A stretch of 64,000 nt of DNA from Opisthorchis felineus (GCA_004794785.1 SJOL01007370.1:559434-623433), one strand, 5' to 3'; counted from the first letter of the stretch, positions 10,501 to 25,500 are shown. Translations and numbers: made by a program. The notes: generated by a model from the letters alone, not told the origin.

Positions 10501-13500
10501 GTGTGGACAGTTATCAATTGTGTGGTACAGCTGACCACTATTCGTCTAGTTTTGTGGATTAAGAAATGATTATTGAGGATACTCTGCCCCTCGATTCTGC
10601 AGGACATTTGACACAACCACACTGTGCCAGATGGGGCGAATTTAAATGAGTGTCTGGCCTTTTTAAGTAGGTTAGCAAAAGATGCGGACAATCAATCAAA
10701 AGTCTTTCAAGCTTAGTACTACAACCTGCCGCGCTTTGTAACAGTCGCCTGTAACAAAAACACAGTACGGAGGTTGTTTGATTAACACCTAAACATTTGT
10801 CTTCGAGGTAAATGTTGTGACAGAGGAAGCCAGTGCGTACATTATCGCAAAACGAGCGATGTTTGGTAGCTTGCGGTATTTATGACGACATACGCACACA
10901 AACAACCGTAGGAGTAGTTTAATATTTGGTCACGAAACTCCGCATCTCCGATCTGAATACTCCAAACATCTTCAAGCAGTTACTCACCGGTGCCTTCAAG
11001 TCAGCTTAGCGCTGAGACATGTGCTACGCATGTCCAATCAAGGTATACCACAGAAAGCATTGTTTTCCGTTTCAAGTTCTTGTTGGAGACAAGTCAGGAC
11101 ACGATAACGCAAAGTAAAGAAGCGTAAAGTTAAATGGAATACTGTGGAATTTACGCGCTTTCCTGGTTGCGGTCCATATGATTCTCATTGCACGCATTCA
11201 GAAACCCTACAGGAATTGAAACCTAATACAGTGGCGAGCTACACCACCATATTGGGTTTGTCTGTCGTGAGCCATCTCGTGCCGGGTAAGGTTTGCAATG
11301 GATAGTTCGTCGATCCCGCCGAAGGCATCTCACTCTAGCATGTACAAACGTGTTTCTTCCATTACTGTTGAAAAGTTTAGGCACCTTGTTCTTGATAATT
11401 TTCCACACGGATACAGGACTCTCCTTCCTATTCATTGTTAACCGGGTACTATTGTTCCGGGGAAGAAGGACGATTGGGCGCCAGTGAGCTGCTGTCAACT
11501 TTGACGATGAGGGCACCGGTCCCTACCTTGGCCTAACAAATAGCACTCAGTAGTTTGGTTTGTCATAGCGTGTCAAGCATAGCGTGACAAGCAGCTGTTC
11601 TTGAAAACCATTGCGCACGATAAGTTAGGTTCTCCATTGTACGTTGTTGACCAGGGTTCCATCTTGTGTCATATGTTGCTGTTGATCCGCCTAAACAGAT
11701 TGCCTACAAGTCAACGCGCGCGAGACAACACACAAACAAGGCGGTAAACCAGGGTATGTTTATGAGATATCACATCAGTAGCAGTCGGGTCACACTGGTT
11801 CACAACCCCAGACGAGCGGAAAAATAAACAGTCGTAAACCAACAGTGTGTTAACCAAGCGCAAGTTCGCGTGTATGTGGGCAACAGATGCTGAAACAAAG
11901 CACGCGCAAGATATATGTCAAAGAAAACGGATGTTCTACGTTGTCTACAGTAGACTTCGCACTTCCATGTAGTTACAGCATAGAGCAGTGACTTCCCAAA
12001 TGTGTGCGTATGTGTGTGAGGGACAACTCATTTAATAAGCGTTCAGTTTCAGTAAAGTTCCATCCTCATTAGCGCCTTACAACTAGCTGCCATATACCAT
12101 CATGATGGTGTACACATATCTACTTAACAACAATGACTCCCTGCGATATACAATCATCATCATCATCATCATCAAAGACAGCAACATCAGTGTTGACACT
12201 GATGCTTCACTGCGATATACAAAGCAGCGAAATAGGCTGAATTCCGTTGAGAGGATTTTAAGAGACGGACTTGTTGTGGTTTTCGGAGTGACCAGTCAAG
12301 GCAGCCTTGAAAAGTCTGGTGTTTATTGGAAAACAAACCATAGTTTGAGTGATGACTCATCAGAATACTGAGGTATAAGCAAACAAAATGAAAAAAAGAG
12401 TGGTGCACCGAAGAGCATGCAACGAAGTACGGAAAGCAAGGTGCATCATGCTTGAAAAGAATTTTGCGGACGGACCGCACAACAGACTAGTTGTACGACC
12501 GCCATTGAATCCGGTGGTCAGTAAGACTGTTTGTGCGGTGTTCAAGGTACTTTGGAATTCGGCGCAAAGTCCGTGACAGTGCCAGCAGCGATCCGACTAA
12601 TGATTTACAGCCCGATTATCCATTCTCACCTAAACTGCACGATAACAGAAATACCCCAGAGAGAATTCTTACGGTAAGTTATTCGGGGAAGTGCAGCATG
12701 CTGCTGAAAATTGGAGGACTTGATGGATGAGGTAGCCCTTCGATGTAGAAGACCTAATGCAGGTGCTCACATTGGCCGATGGTTCTGAAAAAGCCTCTGT
12801 GTGCTTTCTTGCCGATCTTATTCCTTCGGTTTACATCGGCATCAGTGGTTTGCACGCACCATGTTCGGCTCAGAGCAAACCGATTGAGGTCGGGGTGGGC
12901 GTACGGTGGGTAGATCAGTGTTGGCCGGCAGATCCGTATCAGGGGCCAGCCAACCACACTGGTGACACTGAATGCAGTCGTTCAGTAAATGGATGTGGCT
13001 AGGCAAGTCGTAATTCCACTTGTCGAGTTGCTTAAGTTGATACGACCAGCACGTGCGGATTGCCTGCCACATGTCTTGCTGCATTTCATAGTGATCATAA
13101 CAGTGAATGCTATTCGTCTTCAGGTTTGATGCATTTCGGACCGTGTGAGTGAATATCTTTATCTCCCCTTTACTCGGGTGTGGCAAACCGACTAAAGAAG
13201 GTTGGTCCAATAAGTCTAGCTGGCAATTAGGAATATCCAGGTTTGAGCAATCAACAAGGTGGAAACTGAGGAGACAGTGTGAGTAAAAATCAGTTATAAT
13301 GAACTGGCTACTGCCACACCGCCAGAACTGGAACGATGGCAGGTGAACTCTTCTACGTGTACCTTGTACATTTTGTGTAAGTTTCAACCATGGACAGACT
13401 GCCACTGGGCCACAGTGAATAAGCAGAGCAGAGAAGTCTGACGCAATGAACGAAGTTCGCGACAAGATGGGTACCAAGATCCGGAGGGAAACACAACGTG

Positions 13501-16500
13501 GCTGGTTGTGTGCCTTACTGATACCCATTGGGGAAATAAGGTCAGAGGCGATAAGAATATTATACATGTAAATGTACTAGGTAGTTAACTTACGAGTCGG
13601 TGTTTTCCATGAAGATATTGAACTGGATCCGTTTGAAGGCTTCCAAAACAAATCCAGTTGTCTGAATGAACGAGAGGTGGAATAGGGAATATAAACTGGC
13701 AACCGAGGTTTAGCCTCAGGAACCTATCACTAGACAGATGCTGATAGACGATTCACCAAATCTTACCAGTGTGACAGGATATTGGTATATTCTCAGCACA
13801 AAAGTGGCAATCCTAAAATACTCGCAAAGGAACTGTGAAAGGGTCATGATTCGGAGAATAAGCCTAATTGATGGGCCCCAAACAGGACGAAATCGGTAGT
13901 GGACTCAGTGAGCAGAGTTTGCATCCACTTTATGAGAAGTATTGAAGTGTACTGAGATATCTTGAATTCCGCTCCCTAAACGCAAGCCACCTTAATGCAG
14001 CGCATACGGTTGGAGGCCACTATAAACGAGAGATTCAGGTGAATTTCAGCTGAATCTGCTGCCGTCATCTAACCAATATTTGTCGCAGCATACGTACAAG
14101 CTGGGGTTCGAGTACGAAGTACGGCCAATGAATATTGGGGGGGGGGGGGGGGCAAACCCACCAGCTGAGCTCCAAGAGGGTCAAAGTCAAATGTCAAACG
14201 CCTTAGATTGAAGAAAAGAAGTCCACAAGCCAAAAGAAACCCAACCAGGTGACGAGTATGGGATCGGTTGGAACTGGGGCGACATGTTTTCAGCAATAAG
14301 TATAATGGGTTTGTTTGTGTTTTAGACACTTCGAATGCGTTCATGATCAGCGCTTTCAAGCTGGCTTTTAGATAGGGTCAATCAAGAGGACGGAAACATG
14401 TGGCCCGCACAATCAGGGACAATTGGCAATGTGACCAACAACCGTCTGGAGGACACCGACGATCACTTGAAAAAGCGGGTGCACCACTCAGACAGTCCCA
14501 AGCATGCCGTGCCATGGAGTCCCGGCACATTGAGTGGCTCATGCGGGGATACGAGATGCATACGTCCTATCAGTGTGACCGAAGGGAAATCCTGGAGGGC
14601 GACTGATAGGTTCATAGACGTGGTATGCCGAATGACCTCATATGCATCTTCCCTCATCTTAAGGCACCTGCGGCCACGACCGCCAAGACTGCACTAGCAA
14701 CGTGTTAGAATTAACAAGGTGAAGTGAACCTGCGGCAACTAACTGCAAACCCACAAGTGCTCCCAGACGCCTGACACCTGTGCTGGTAAAGGCGCGTGCC
14801 CTTTCCATCAGGCGATGTGGCTCACTTGTATACACTTGTTCTCGATATTCAGGGGCCAGTTCGCTCCAAGCAGTAAGAAACATTACTCATACATTTAGGA
14901 GTTCCGAGTAGTAGTAAAAAGTAGTAAAAAGATTCAGCAACAAGTGGTGAAAAAAATGGAAACTTTGAAGTTAAAACACAGCATAGTGGAATAAGATATT
15001 ATAACCCGACGTTCCGGTTGCCGTGATCAACCTTTTCCAGGGATTTCTACAATCAATTCAATACGAGTTTTGACTTTAAATTTTCATATTAACCATAGAC
15101 GTTTTCTTAGGTCACTTCTCCATCCGCCAACGGCGTTCTCTGATTATAAACTACCGGATCAAGGGACACCCCTCACATTTGTCCCAAGCAACTATCATCA
15201 CCTTTCGATGGCCTGCGGAGACAACTTAACCGGTTGGAGGATAAACTTCAGCTGTTGGAACCACGAAAAGCCGTAGACGTCACCACGCAGTGGATTGCTC
15301 AGGGGCGAATCCTGCTGCGCCGATGCTCAACATCTGTGACGGACGATCTGCCGATAGTCGAGGATAGTGGGTCTCGACCCAGATGGTGGTCTCAGGACAC
15401 CGAATTTGGTTTTTGTGGGCTTTATGACCTGCTGAATTGTCGCAGTGACCGCTAGTGTCTGAGGGATCGTTTGTCCTATCACACCGACTGTTGTAATAAT
15501 GAACCTTACCCACTGTGCTATGGAGATCTTCAGGCTTGTCCCTAAGGTGAGCATGCATACGACTCATTGTTGTTGCGGTCTAGCTGCCGGCCCCTCCAGA
15601 AAGCGCACAGGTGTGGTTGCCAAACGGTCCTCAAAAGGGCCCTGCTACGATATTGACTTCAACTGAAGCAAAAAGGTCCAGTACAGTGTGTGCCGGAAAT
15701 CCGTGCGCGTCCACATTTTTGGCTCCAGCGAGGAGCAAATTGAGAGCCGTGAGTTTATGGTAATATACTGTTACCAAGGCTTTAGAGCGCCAGTTGAAGG
15801 CAAGGGAAGATGATGGCTTCGCCTGAAGCATGCAAAATGAGGACGCTCGCCGGCCACTATTAGGGCGACCTACCCGACTATCACGACGGTCGTGGTGGCA
15901 GTCCAGCAACACCCGTGTTCTGACGAAGTAAGCGACAATCTTTAATCTAACTGGGCGATAAATTGATTCACTTCTAGCTCAACTGTTGATTCTGGAGCAG
16001 GGGGAATCTATTTGGATTCCAGTCTGTCCGTCATGTACTGAGGCTTTATGCAGTTCAGGTAAGTCTTGCATTTCTTGGGGCCTAATACTCAGTGGACACC
16101 AGCTACAATATATAATGCAATACGAATCAGCACTTGAGAATGACGTCGAGTAAGCACGGTTCTACGGGAACGTCACCGCCCAGGTGCTCACTATATAGAG
16201 TAAGCAATGCAGTCAGTTTGTTATCAGCCACATCTAACTCCTAGTGGTATTTCGATACACCAATTAATCTCTTCTGTTCATTTCAGGACATCAAAAGACA
16301 ACTGAACACTACGCACCAAGGAAGCTGTATCTTTCCCGCCTGAAATAATCAAAAAGCCGAATAAAATTCAACTTTTCGTCTCATCTAAGTTGAACAGTTG
16401 ACTTCACCCAGTTGAAACGGATGGGTGCGTGTTAGTCGTGCACGTGAGCTAGGTTCGTTTATCTAACCGCTAAAATCGACGTAGGTTGCATCTCGCTAGT

Positions 16501-19500
16501 TGGCTAGGCATCGTGGACCCCGAACGGCATGTTAGTCGTGCCTGTCAGCTAGGTTCTCTTTGCTGTATCGCATAAGCAACGACAGCCTCACTGAGCAATT
16601 TCAACTAAGAGTTGTAGGTTTCTTCTTAATTTAAGGGGGCGTTTTGATTAGGCGCCACCATGTATATCTCTAGCCTCAAAGTACCTGGCAATTCCACGGG
16701 GCCGACTGTTTAAAGCCTGTTATTGTTCGTCATTTGCGATAGATAATTTTGATGCCACTAAACGTGACCTGAATGCATCCAGAGCGATATGAAACAGTTT
16801 ACCAGAAAACTCGATATATGGGCACAGGTCATCTAGGATTAATGATAACATTAACCTCTTTCATCCATTTAAAGGAATACTGTGAGTACAATTTATATGT
16901 TGAAAGCACTACGTCCTTCAAAATTCGTGCTAGTTATCAGAAGGTAATGAGTGTTTCCATCACGATCATTACTCGGAATAACACTTCACAGGGCACGAGG
17001 ACACGGGGTTCCGCATCCGTCTACTCGGGTAGAAGACAGTAAACAAAATTTGGATATAGGAGTGATCCTCCCGCATATGTTGCGTCAACGATTATAATTT
17101 AGTCTGTAGCAAGCACCACAAATTACCTAGCCACAGAACCACCTGCAACATCCGTTCATTTCAAGCACACATTTTCCGGTAACTTGAGATATCATATTTC
17201 ATTGAGCATTGCTTTCCAATTTGAGGTATTTGTTGACCTTGAAAAATCACTCACTTAAACAAATCACCCATACGAAGAAGCCACAGGAAAAGGCATTGGA
17301 CACAGACATTTTAAAATATGAAATGGTAACCTCGAAAACGTAGTTTCCGAGAAATAATTTTAATTCGTCAGATACTGATCATCACTTCCGTCTGTTCGGT
17401 ATGCTTATGTTCACTCGTAACTGTTTAGATATTTTCACCCAATAGTCTGACGGTCTTCACGGGCCTCTCCCATCCTCTTCTCCCTCTGTGTACCATTTTG
17501 TTTCCTCTATGAAGAACTAGGGATCAACAAAGCCGAAGTGCGCCAACCGTGGTGATGGAGCCAGTATCCCGTCTATCTGACCGGGGTTTAACACAACTCA
17601 GTGGACACAGTAGCCAGAGGACGTGCTGGATTCTCAATACTGATGCACCACATCCAACACAACAAGGCGAGGCATACCGCAGGTAAAGTAGGCACACAAT
17701 CTTGGGAACACGCACACACAATTAACACAAACCCACAAAGCTAACACACGCTGGTCGCAATGACTACCAACTGATCATAGGCTCATACCAATCAGAAGAC
17801 ATGATGGCGGACACAAATAACGCTGTACTTGACCCGTATTCAACTGATTGTAAAAATCGGAAAAAATTGGCCACGGCAGCTGAAACGTCGGATCATAAGA
17901 TCTTATTCCACTACGCTGTTTTGAGTTTGCCCATGAGGCTCAAAGGTACCAGATACCTGCTAATTTAGCCGACTTTGAAGACCGTGCGTACTTTAAACCA
18001 CACGGATCCGCTCAGCAATTTGTGCTTTGCAGGGGACCTGAATAGTTCATAAGATAGTTCTGTTTTTTTTTGGTTCCGTCTTTCCTGCGACTCATCGAAC
18101 GCCTTCTCAATGAAAGATACTGGATAGTTGTTCCCCTGCAGCATATCCGTGGTAGTGGCATTGGGAAATTTCATCAGAACACACCACTTGAGCTGTTTTC
18201 CCGTGAGCTTACGACGTTTTTTCTTCACGTTCAAAGGATAGCATGGAAGATAAAATAGATATTAAACAAATGGAAGAAGTTCGGAACCGACTGGGAAGCC
18301 TAGTTATAAACTCGCTGATGGTTTACCAAACCCTTCGTTCAGAATGAGTCGCTTTACGATACAAACTCACGTTAAAACCTGATTCATTGGCCCTGATGAG
18401 GCAGCCAAAGAAGCCGTAAACGTACAGGTAAAGTTTACATCAGTACAAAGCGAGAGTCAACTGAAAATTCTCGCTGAACGATCAAAATAGAGCGCCACCA
18501 AATAGGCAGCTGGCGCTACTGGTATTATTTGCCGTGACTGAAAGCTTGTCGATGATGTTAGACGAAAAGTAGATGAAAAACCGTCCGGAAATTCATTCGG
18601 TGTATGAAATAATACGATGTACAAATTAACCAACAAGGTTTTGCCGAAGTTAAGCAAGACGACCAAACACTCGACATTATCACTAGGGCAGTGGAAACGG
18701 ATGAATGTAAGGAGACCTTCAAGGTGTTTCTCGTTCTTCCGTGCATGACCAAGTGGAAAACAGGTACAACAACGTACAGCTAGTAAACTGTTATCATGAT
18801 GGCTGTTCAGCCCCGACGATTGAGGTGAAAGCACGCAAATATTGTGCAGAAAGCTCCATGGTACAAACCATTCTAAATCACGAACCATGGAAAAAAAAGT
18901 TATATGATACTGAAAAATTCAACATGTGGAAGAGGGATCTTCAATAATGGATAAACTGTGCCGACAGTCACCTACAGCACCCTTACGATTCGCAAAGCGC
19001 GACGAGTTCAATACATCGGGTTCGAGCGAAATGACGAATTCTCAGGAGACTCTTGCAATCAGTAAAATAGAAGTGTCCATTTAAGTGGAGACCAAACAAA
19101 ACACGCTAAACGATGCCGATTCAAAGGATGCATCGTAGTGGTGATACGTACCGGTTCTATGTGCACCCACGTTGAGTATTTCTCTTTCGATGGGGTGGGT
19201 AAACCATCGAAAGCAGCAGCTATTTGAGGGTCAGCACCCAGGAAAAATGGTTGAGAGAGAAAGAGCGGTAGATCGGCACCTTTTTTGGCCACACATCTTT
19301 GCAGTGACAAAAGTCCTTGGGGCGGGCAGCCAGAATCTTTGGTGCAAAACATATCTGTACGCCATTTGGCCAGCGGGTCTGTCGAATTAGGCGGGGATCC
19401 GGAAAACACGGTGACCTAGAAGAATGAAGTTAAAAAAGTTCATTAGTGTCTAAATGCACGAAGGCAGACCGAAATGGTGGGGTGCAATTAGAATGGAATG

Positions 19501-22500
19501 CCCCCAGTGTGAGGCGATCATCCAGGTCAACTCGTCGCTTAACGACAGTGCTTCAAAGTGACCGTACCATCCAACTTTAGAACTTAATATTTACAAACTT
19601 ACAACGGATCAGCTTATGCTTCATTTTAACTGAACATCGATTTCAAGGTTATGGATCTCAGTTACAGGACCATTTATCTGAAATCTTTGTTTCTCCGAAG
19701 ATTTGGAGATGACATTCAGTCACAGTGTCACAAATCATTGGGAGCGCTCACTTCCCAAGCAGTTTGGACCGAATTATCAATCGATCGTCTACTGTCTTTA
19801 CGAACTTATATATTACTTTTGGCAGTCCAGTTTCAGAACTGTCTGATTTTAGTCGCTTCCTTTCCATCGCCACTAGGACTTATTCGGGTCGGTCCTGTTG
19901 TGTATTTACTGGCGTCAGATTGTTTTTATCTAACTATTTGTGGGTTAACATGTATTGTGAACTATCCCACATGACTGAAAATGCAACAAAACTCCAGTAG
20001 GACATAATGTTGACGGATACTCGGGCAATGCGCCTAGCTGATGAGTTTTAAGAAAGGTGAAGCTGCCGAACAGTTTCCAACAACCTCATGAGTATTGTGT
20101 TCCATCTAGGTGATAGCCACTTGCCCTTTCACTAAGGAAATTCCAGGTGTTGGCGAGTGGCTAACATAAGCACTGAGGAAAGGACAACAAACTTGAGGCT
20201 AATCATTTGCACCACCGTTCTCCTGAAACTGTTTAAACGAGTCATCCTGAAGTGAACACAAGGTTCCCTATTCGAAGAAGCCCTGCATATTGTCAGATTC
20301 ACTCCGTAGCAGACGCCGTTGCATACCTAGTTCACTGCAGCGATGGATACAAAAGCAAATGCTGTATGTCTGTGGTACATTGACTATACTGATACTTTTT
20401 CTAGCGTTGACAGGATACGATTACCGCTGTTTTTCAGTGAGGCAAGTAGTGAACCTAGTCTGGTACAGCTAACTGAAAGCTGAATCACAAACTGCACACA
20501 ATTCACGAACGTTTGTGACCACTTCTTTCCTCTAATGTCGACAAGTACGCGGTACTTACAGCTGACAATGATGATGAATGTCGACTAACGGCAGTGTTAC
20601 CCGGGCTACCACTTCCTCCTTTTTCATCTCACTACAAGGCCAATACGTCGATGACATCGTGATCGGCCGTAACTATCGCGATCCTGAGGCAAATCTGCAG
20701 CCAGGAATGGTACTTAACAGAGTTGTTAGCCGGTCAGGGAGTGCTCTTCCACCCTGGGTTCGTTGTAGGTTATCGTATAGACGTACCATACCATTCACAA
20801 GGTTGCTAAATAACATCATAAAGGAGAGATTCGGGTGAGTCTCCGGTGAAAACCGAATTGGCATGCAAACGAGTGTATCTGTCGGGCTAGGATATTGTCT
20901 TTACTTACATTTGTCAGTGTTACAGCGACTTATTTATAAATTCCCAGCATATCTAACGCAAGATGGCCCAAGTGGTTAGAGCGCGAATTTACTGACTGGA
21001 AGGTCCGTGGTTCGAAACCGACCTCTGCATCTCGACTTCTAGGCTTGGGCAACCTGTATCCCATCACTCGTGCTTCCTTCGGGTGGCATGGCAGCTAGGC
21101 ACCGAAAAAGGTGTTACAGTTGAACGATTATTTTATTTTTTAGATCTACAGCAAAATGTCTGGGTTTCGGTATTTACAGCTAAATTTTGCCTGTCTGTCA
21201 GGGCTAGTGAAGGCCGACCTCCGGTGTTTTATGCTATGAGACTGAATACTCCCTATTTCCTTCAATCGTATTGATAGTTTTATTAGTGGTTGCATTCGGC
21301 TATACTGATTTTATTTGTCACCTGTCCTCTTCCCGAGACTCGGTGTGAGAGATAACTGTCGTGTTTTTTTCATCTCTAAAACATTTTTCTATGTGCATCG
21401 GTAGTAGTTGTTTCAGTTCCACCCGATGAATTCTTTCGGATACTTTTCTGTATCATCATCCACTAAGCCAGGTCTACCTTTCACTCGTCAGAATCTCTAT
21501 CTATCGTAAATTCATGACCTCCTACCTGGCTCGTTTTTGTAGTTGATGCCACTGCCTTGCTTAATAAGCTCGCGCCTCGACTACTCGTGCAAAGCATTCA
21601 CTTATGGGTTACTGGTCAGAAATTGTTCCTGGCATGGACAGAGCTGCAAATGTTGATTATTCTCATCTTTTCCTGCAAGATCAGCAAGCAATGGACTGCG
21701 AGAAAAAGCTTTAGAGATGGACTGGACACTTCAGTTCACTACAAAATCGCGCACCCAGCCACCACCATCATTGAGCTGTAGCACCCTTTCGATGCCTAAT
21801 TGCCGTGCTACCCGAAGGAAGCACGACGACTGGGATACTGCCAGGTTGCCTAAGTCTAGACAGGGGAAGTCGAAAGGCAGTGGCCGGGTTCGAACCACGA
21901 ACCTTCCGGTCAGTATATTCGCGCTCAAACCACTGAACCATCTCGCCACAACCTCCACAGCGTACACCATCAATTGTGACGCCTTTAGCCCCTAGCTGAG
22001 ATAATCGAGGTGGCAAGGAAAATAAGCGCCCATGTGAAGATAGTATGCTGGCGGAAATATACAAAGCCCGCATACCGGCAGTCCTCAAGCCTCTCTTGTC
22101 AATTTGGGAAGGTGAAGTGTTCCTGGTTTCCCCCTATACTGCGACCGACACCAAAAAACGATCGAACGTTTTATGAGGGCTACTAGGGTATCAGCGCGAT
22201 AAATAACGCAGCCAAAATGGATCACTTACAACTGGCATGTACACACAGGAGTCCGGGATATTTTCGAACGTTGACGTGAAACCCTACTAAACCTCCTTAG
22301 GGTTTAGTGCTACTAGACAGATACACTAAACTGCGTCCTTTAGCTGCTGTATTCGATCGCTCCCACCTTGGCTATTATGGTGGTGGTCATTACCCCACGT
22401 TTCGACGGTGTGTAAGTACAATTAGCTGGAACCGAGTAGAGTGATCCTGTCAACTGTACGTTGCCATGTCATACAGTCTTCGGAAAAGTGCACATTTTCT

Positions 22501-25500
22501 GGAACTACCAAAGTTGACATGACCTAACTTCGTTCAGGCTTCCAAAGTAGACGTCGGATTCACATCTTAGGGCGCAACATCGACATCGTACGGACATTAT
22601 TTAGCCAATGATTTCAGTAACCTGGAGCACATAAGGGGTCCGTACTGGTACGCCTTATGCACTGTAGTTTAAGAGAGTACATTGGCTGGTGTGACAAGAT
22701 GGGGGCGCGCCCGAAAAGGTCACACAAGACACACAACCAGCAATTACCTCAAATATGGTTGGAACGCGCAAGACACTTTCACCTGCATTATAATAGTTGA
22801 ACCATCTAGGTACACATTTTGGCAAGCGATGTACGGGCATACGAAGACACGATCACTGAGGTGTTGTACAGTAGCGGGCCAAGCTCAAACAACAGGCCAT
22901 CAAACCTTTCGCGCGTTCACAAAAGACAACCGAGGAATAAGGTAATTCCAAAGAACGTAACGAGACAGAGGAGAGCAGGACGTACCTCAACATCATCTCT
23001 TTCCTGAGTAGTTGTCGTATTCACGGCGTATGAGGTCACAGAACGGCAAATATCTGGCACGTGAAATTCGACGGTTGACCCAACCCTGAGGCCTGGAGCT
23101 GCAACCGTACCATCTAGCAGAAGCGGAAAAATTGGGGCGTGGTTAAATAAAACCCCGTGGAAAACTTGAAGAGTAGGAAGGTTTTGGGACAATAATAAGT
23201 GAGATTAAACAATCGCCTTTACACAACATGGAAAGAATGTGGTAGACCTGGAGTATCCACTTCCTTCTCAAAAAAAGACCAGTCGAAAGTGCTCCATTGA
23301 CAGTGAAAGCCTACAGCGCTCCCGCAGCAGGAAATAGATGGTATCCAAATACATTAGACGAACAATGCGTCTTCCTTAATGGGCTTGATAACTGAGTCGA
23401 TTTTCGTCGTAACAGTGTGCACGGTGTACGGGAAAATATAATCCTCAAGGTAGTTTGTATTGGACCGATCAGGTAGTGTTAGATGGTGGTTTGCTAAAGT
23501 GCTATTTACCTTTACAAGTTAGTCGTTTCTCAATCAAAAGTATAATGTTGAAACTGCAATACAGAAGAGATCGGGGTCAACCGACCGAGAACGTCGACAT
23601 GGGATATAACCTACGGTTTTGGTGACAAAATGCACACACGCACACACAGACAAATACATATTATTGATAGACAGGTGGTGTTGGGTTGATCATTTGTGCC
23701 GAACGTCCGGGCTCGGATTCACAGAAACCTTGCTTTACTGGTGAACTGGTTCGGCTAGCACTGATCGCCTCAACTGAATACTAGTCTCCTCAGATGTTTA
23801 CTTTTATAAATTTTATGCCTCATATCAAATTTCTTTGTCGTTCCTGTCCTACCGGTTGGTGCCGCAAACCGATCCACAGTGGATTCCGTATGGATGAAGT
23901 CGACCAGACTGTGGGCTGAGTGAAGCGTGTAATTTGGTTGAATCGTAGCCGAGTAAAAGCGAAGCATATTGTTCGAAGTTCTGTCCATCGCGAGCGGCTT
24001 TCTCCAAGATTGAAAGAATCTGTCTGACCAAATACATTTACAATGTTTGAGTGCAGTTGGCTGCTCGGTGCAGTCGGGTGAAACGACTCAGCTCAACAGC
24101 GGTGCTAGCCACAATTTCCATATATTCAGGCTGACTTTATATGGTTCCTCGGTGGATCGACGAATGCGACTGCCAAGCACCGTACTATTAGCAGCCCAAT
24201 TTTAATTCACAAGGTATTGGCATTGAGTTTCGCAGTGACATGCATGGCTTCAAATTGAACAGTGTAGTTAGATACCGCGATGAGTGCAACAAGCAGTAAC
24301 CCGTTCCGTCTCACACACGCCCATCTTATGTGATTGCCTGTGAATGCACTGTGACATCGGTCTCACGCATGCCGATCGTGTTAGTGGTTGACCATATTCA
24401 GCGCACATTAGTGATTTGTTATGTTGTCCCGTATTCGTGAACCATGTTTTGCCAAACGCGATCACAAGTGTATGCAATTGGTTCTCAGTCGGTCGAGTGG
24501 TCTTCCTCTCAGAACCGGTGTGACAGTTTAGCAGCAGGTACAGAGGAAAATTAACTGAAACTGAAACGACCGACTGAAATGTGCTGTAGTTCCCTTGGTG
24601 TTCACCGAAGCTTGTGATTTAAAAATACACATAGTGTGGGTTACAATGTATAAACGGGCTTCCAGTGAAGTGATTGAGTGAAAAAAGGCAGGTCAAATCG
24701 CACGAGGGTGTTCAGCGCGGCTCAATGTGTGGCGGTTCATGTTCATTCCCGGCGAACAGCATAGCCCTTCAAGTGATGTGATTTCACCAAAACCTTTAAA
24801 AAAAACTACACAGAACTACAGTTTATTTTCAGCCGGAAAGTGAAAGGGTTCGTTTTTCCAATGTTGAACGCCTCGAGTTACCTGACGCCCGATGATGTAG
24901 CATAAGAAAAGCTTGAAAGTGACACCCCTAATGTGTACACACAGACACAATGTACGCTGCTCACCTGTACCATTGAGCATATTCGCTTCCAAATTATCCC
25001 AAATGTCCAGAATTCTGTGAAGAGTGGCAAAGGCAGAACAAAAGTAAAAAACAATAGAACACTGGGAAAACGGTTGGTCGAAAAGTCAGTGAAAAAGAGC
25101 AGACAGATTGAGGGTGGGGACCTATAAAACGACTGATGTCAGGTGATCGTATGGCGCTTCGTAATTGGTTTCATAGACTTCGGGACACGACGGCTAGGTT
25201 TTCTTCATCAGTTGGTTCTTCTATTCCACTAAGCTTCAAGTAGGCAAGCATATAATGGAGATCAAGCGCAATTTGACATCATACTACTTGTGATCGATGT
25301 ATTTTGGTTGCTGATCAGGTAAAAGTTGGTCTGTTCGCCGAGATTGGCAATTGGCTTGCAGACCCTTCGTCACCATTTGGGTGAGTACTTTCTCTTTGCC
25401 TGCGTGTGTTTATATACCGTTTGAAGATTACCTGTTACCTCTTAAAATGATTGGCTAGTTGGGTGATGGCGTTCTTCGTGAATTTATCGGTCCGTTTTAT

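Larger units (their letters stand above)
9141..19151 (-). other. Large intronic interval of the CD36-like gene, one exon missing
   Basis: It lies between HIEP (exon 8) and LSESTTM. It must contain at least one more coding exon (phase 0 in, phase 1 out) that I could not identify. Other contents are a transposase remnant (9926-10275), a palindrome (9577-9606), microsatellites, a poly-G tract, two GAAACGTC-type repeats and a 241-codon open frame. Confidence 0.55.
19416..22985 (-). other. Intron of the CD36-like gene (exon 7 to exon 8)
   Basis: Exon 7 and exon 8 are both phase 0 at this junction, so they can join directly. The intron carries a hammerhead-repeat relic (20002-20093), a related repeat (20780-20880) and two oppositely oriented SINEs (20961-21130, 21774-21947). 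Confidence 0.6.

Noticed and set aside
10985..11010. Strong minus-strand donor GGCACCG/GTGAGT considered as the end of the missing CD36 exon
   Set aside because: All three upstream frames contain stops within about 40 bases and none shows the family motif.
13990..14060. Minus-strand VASNRMRCIKVACV resembling the R-x-Q-x-N segment of CD36 proteins
   Set aside because: It overlaps the GAGAGATTCAGGTGA dispersed repeat, and the frame closes at once without a donor.
20961..21040. SINE heads considered as real tRNA genes
   Set aside because: Acceptor and anticodon stems do not pair and the sequence continues into the shared SINE body.
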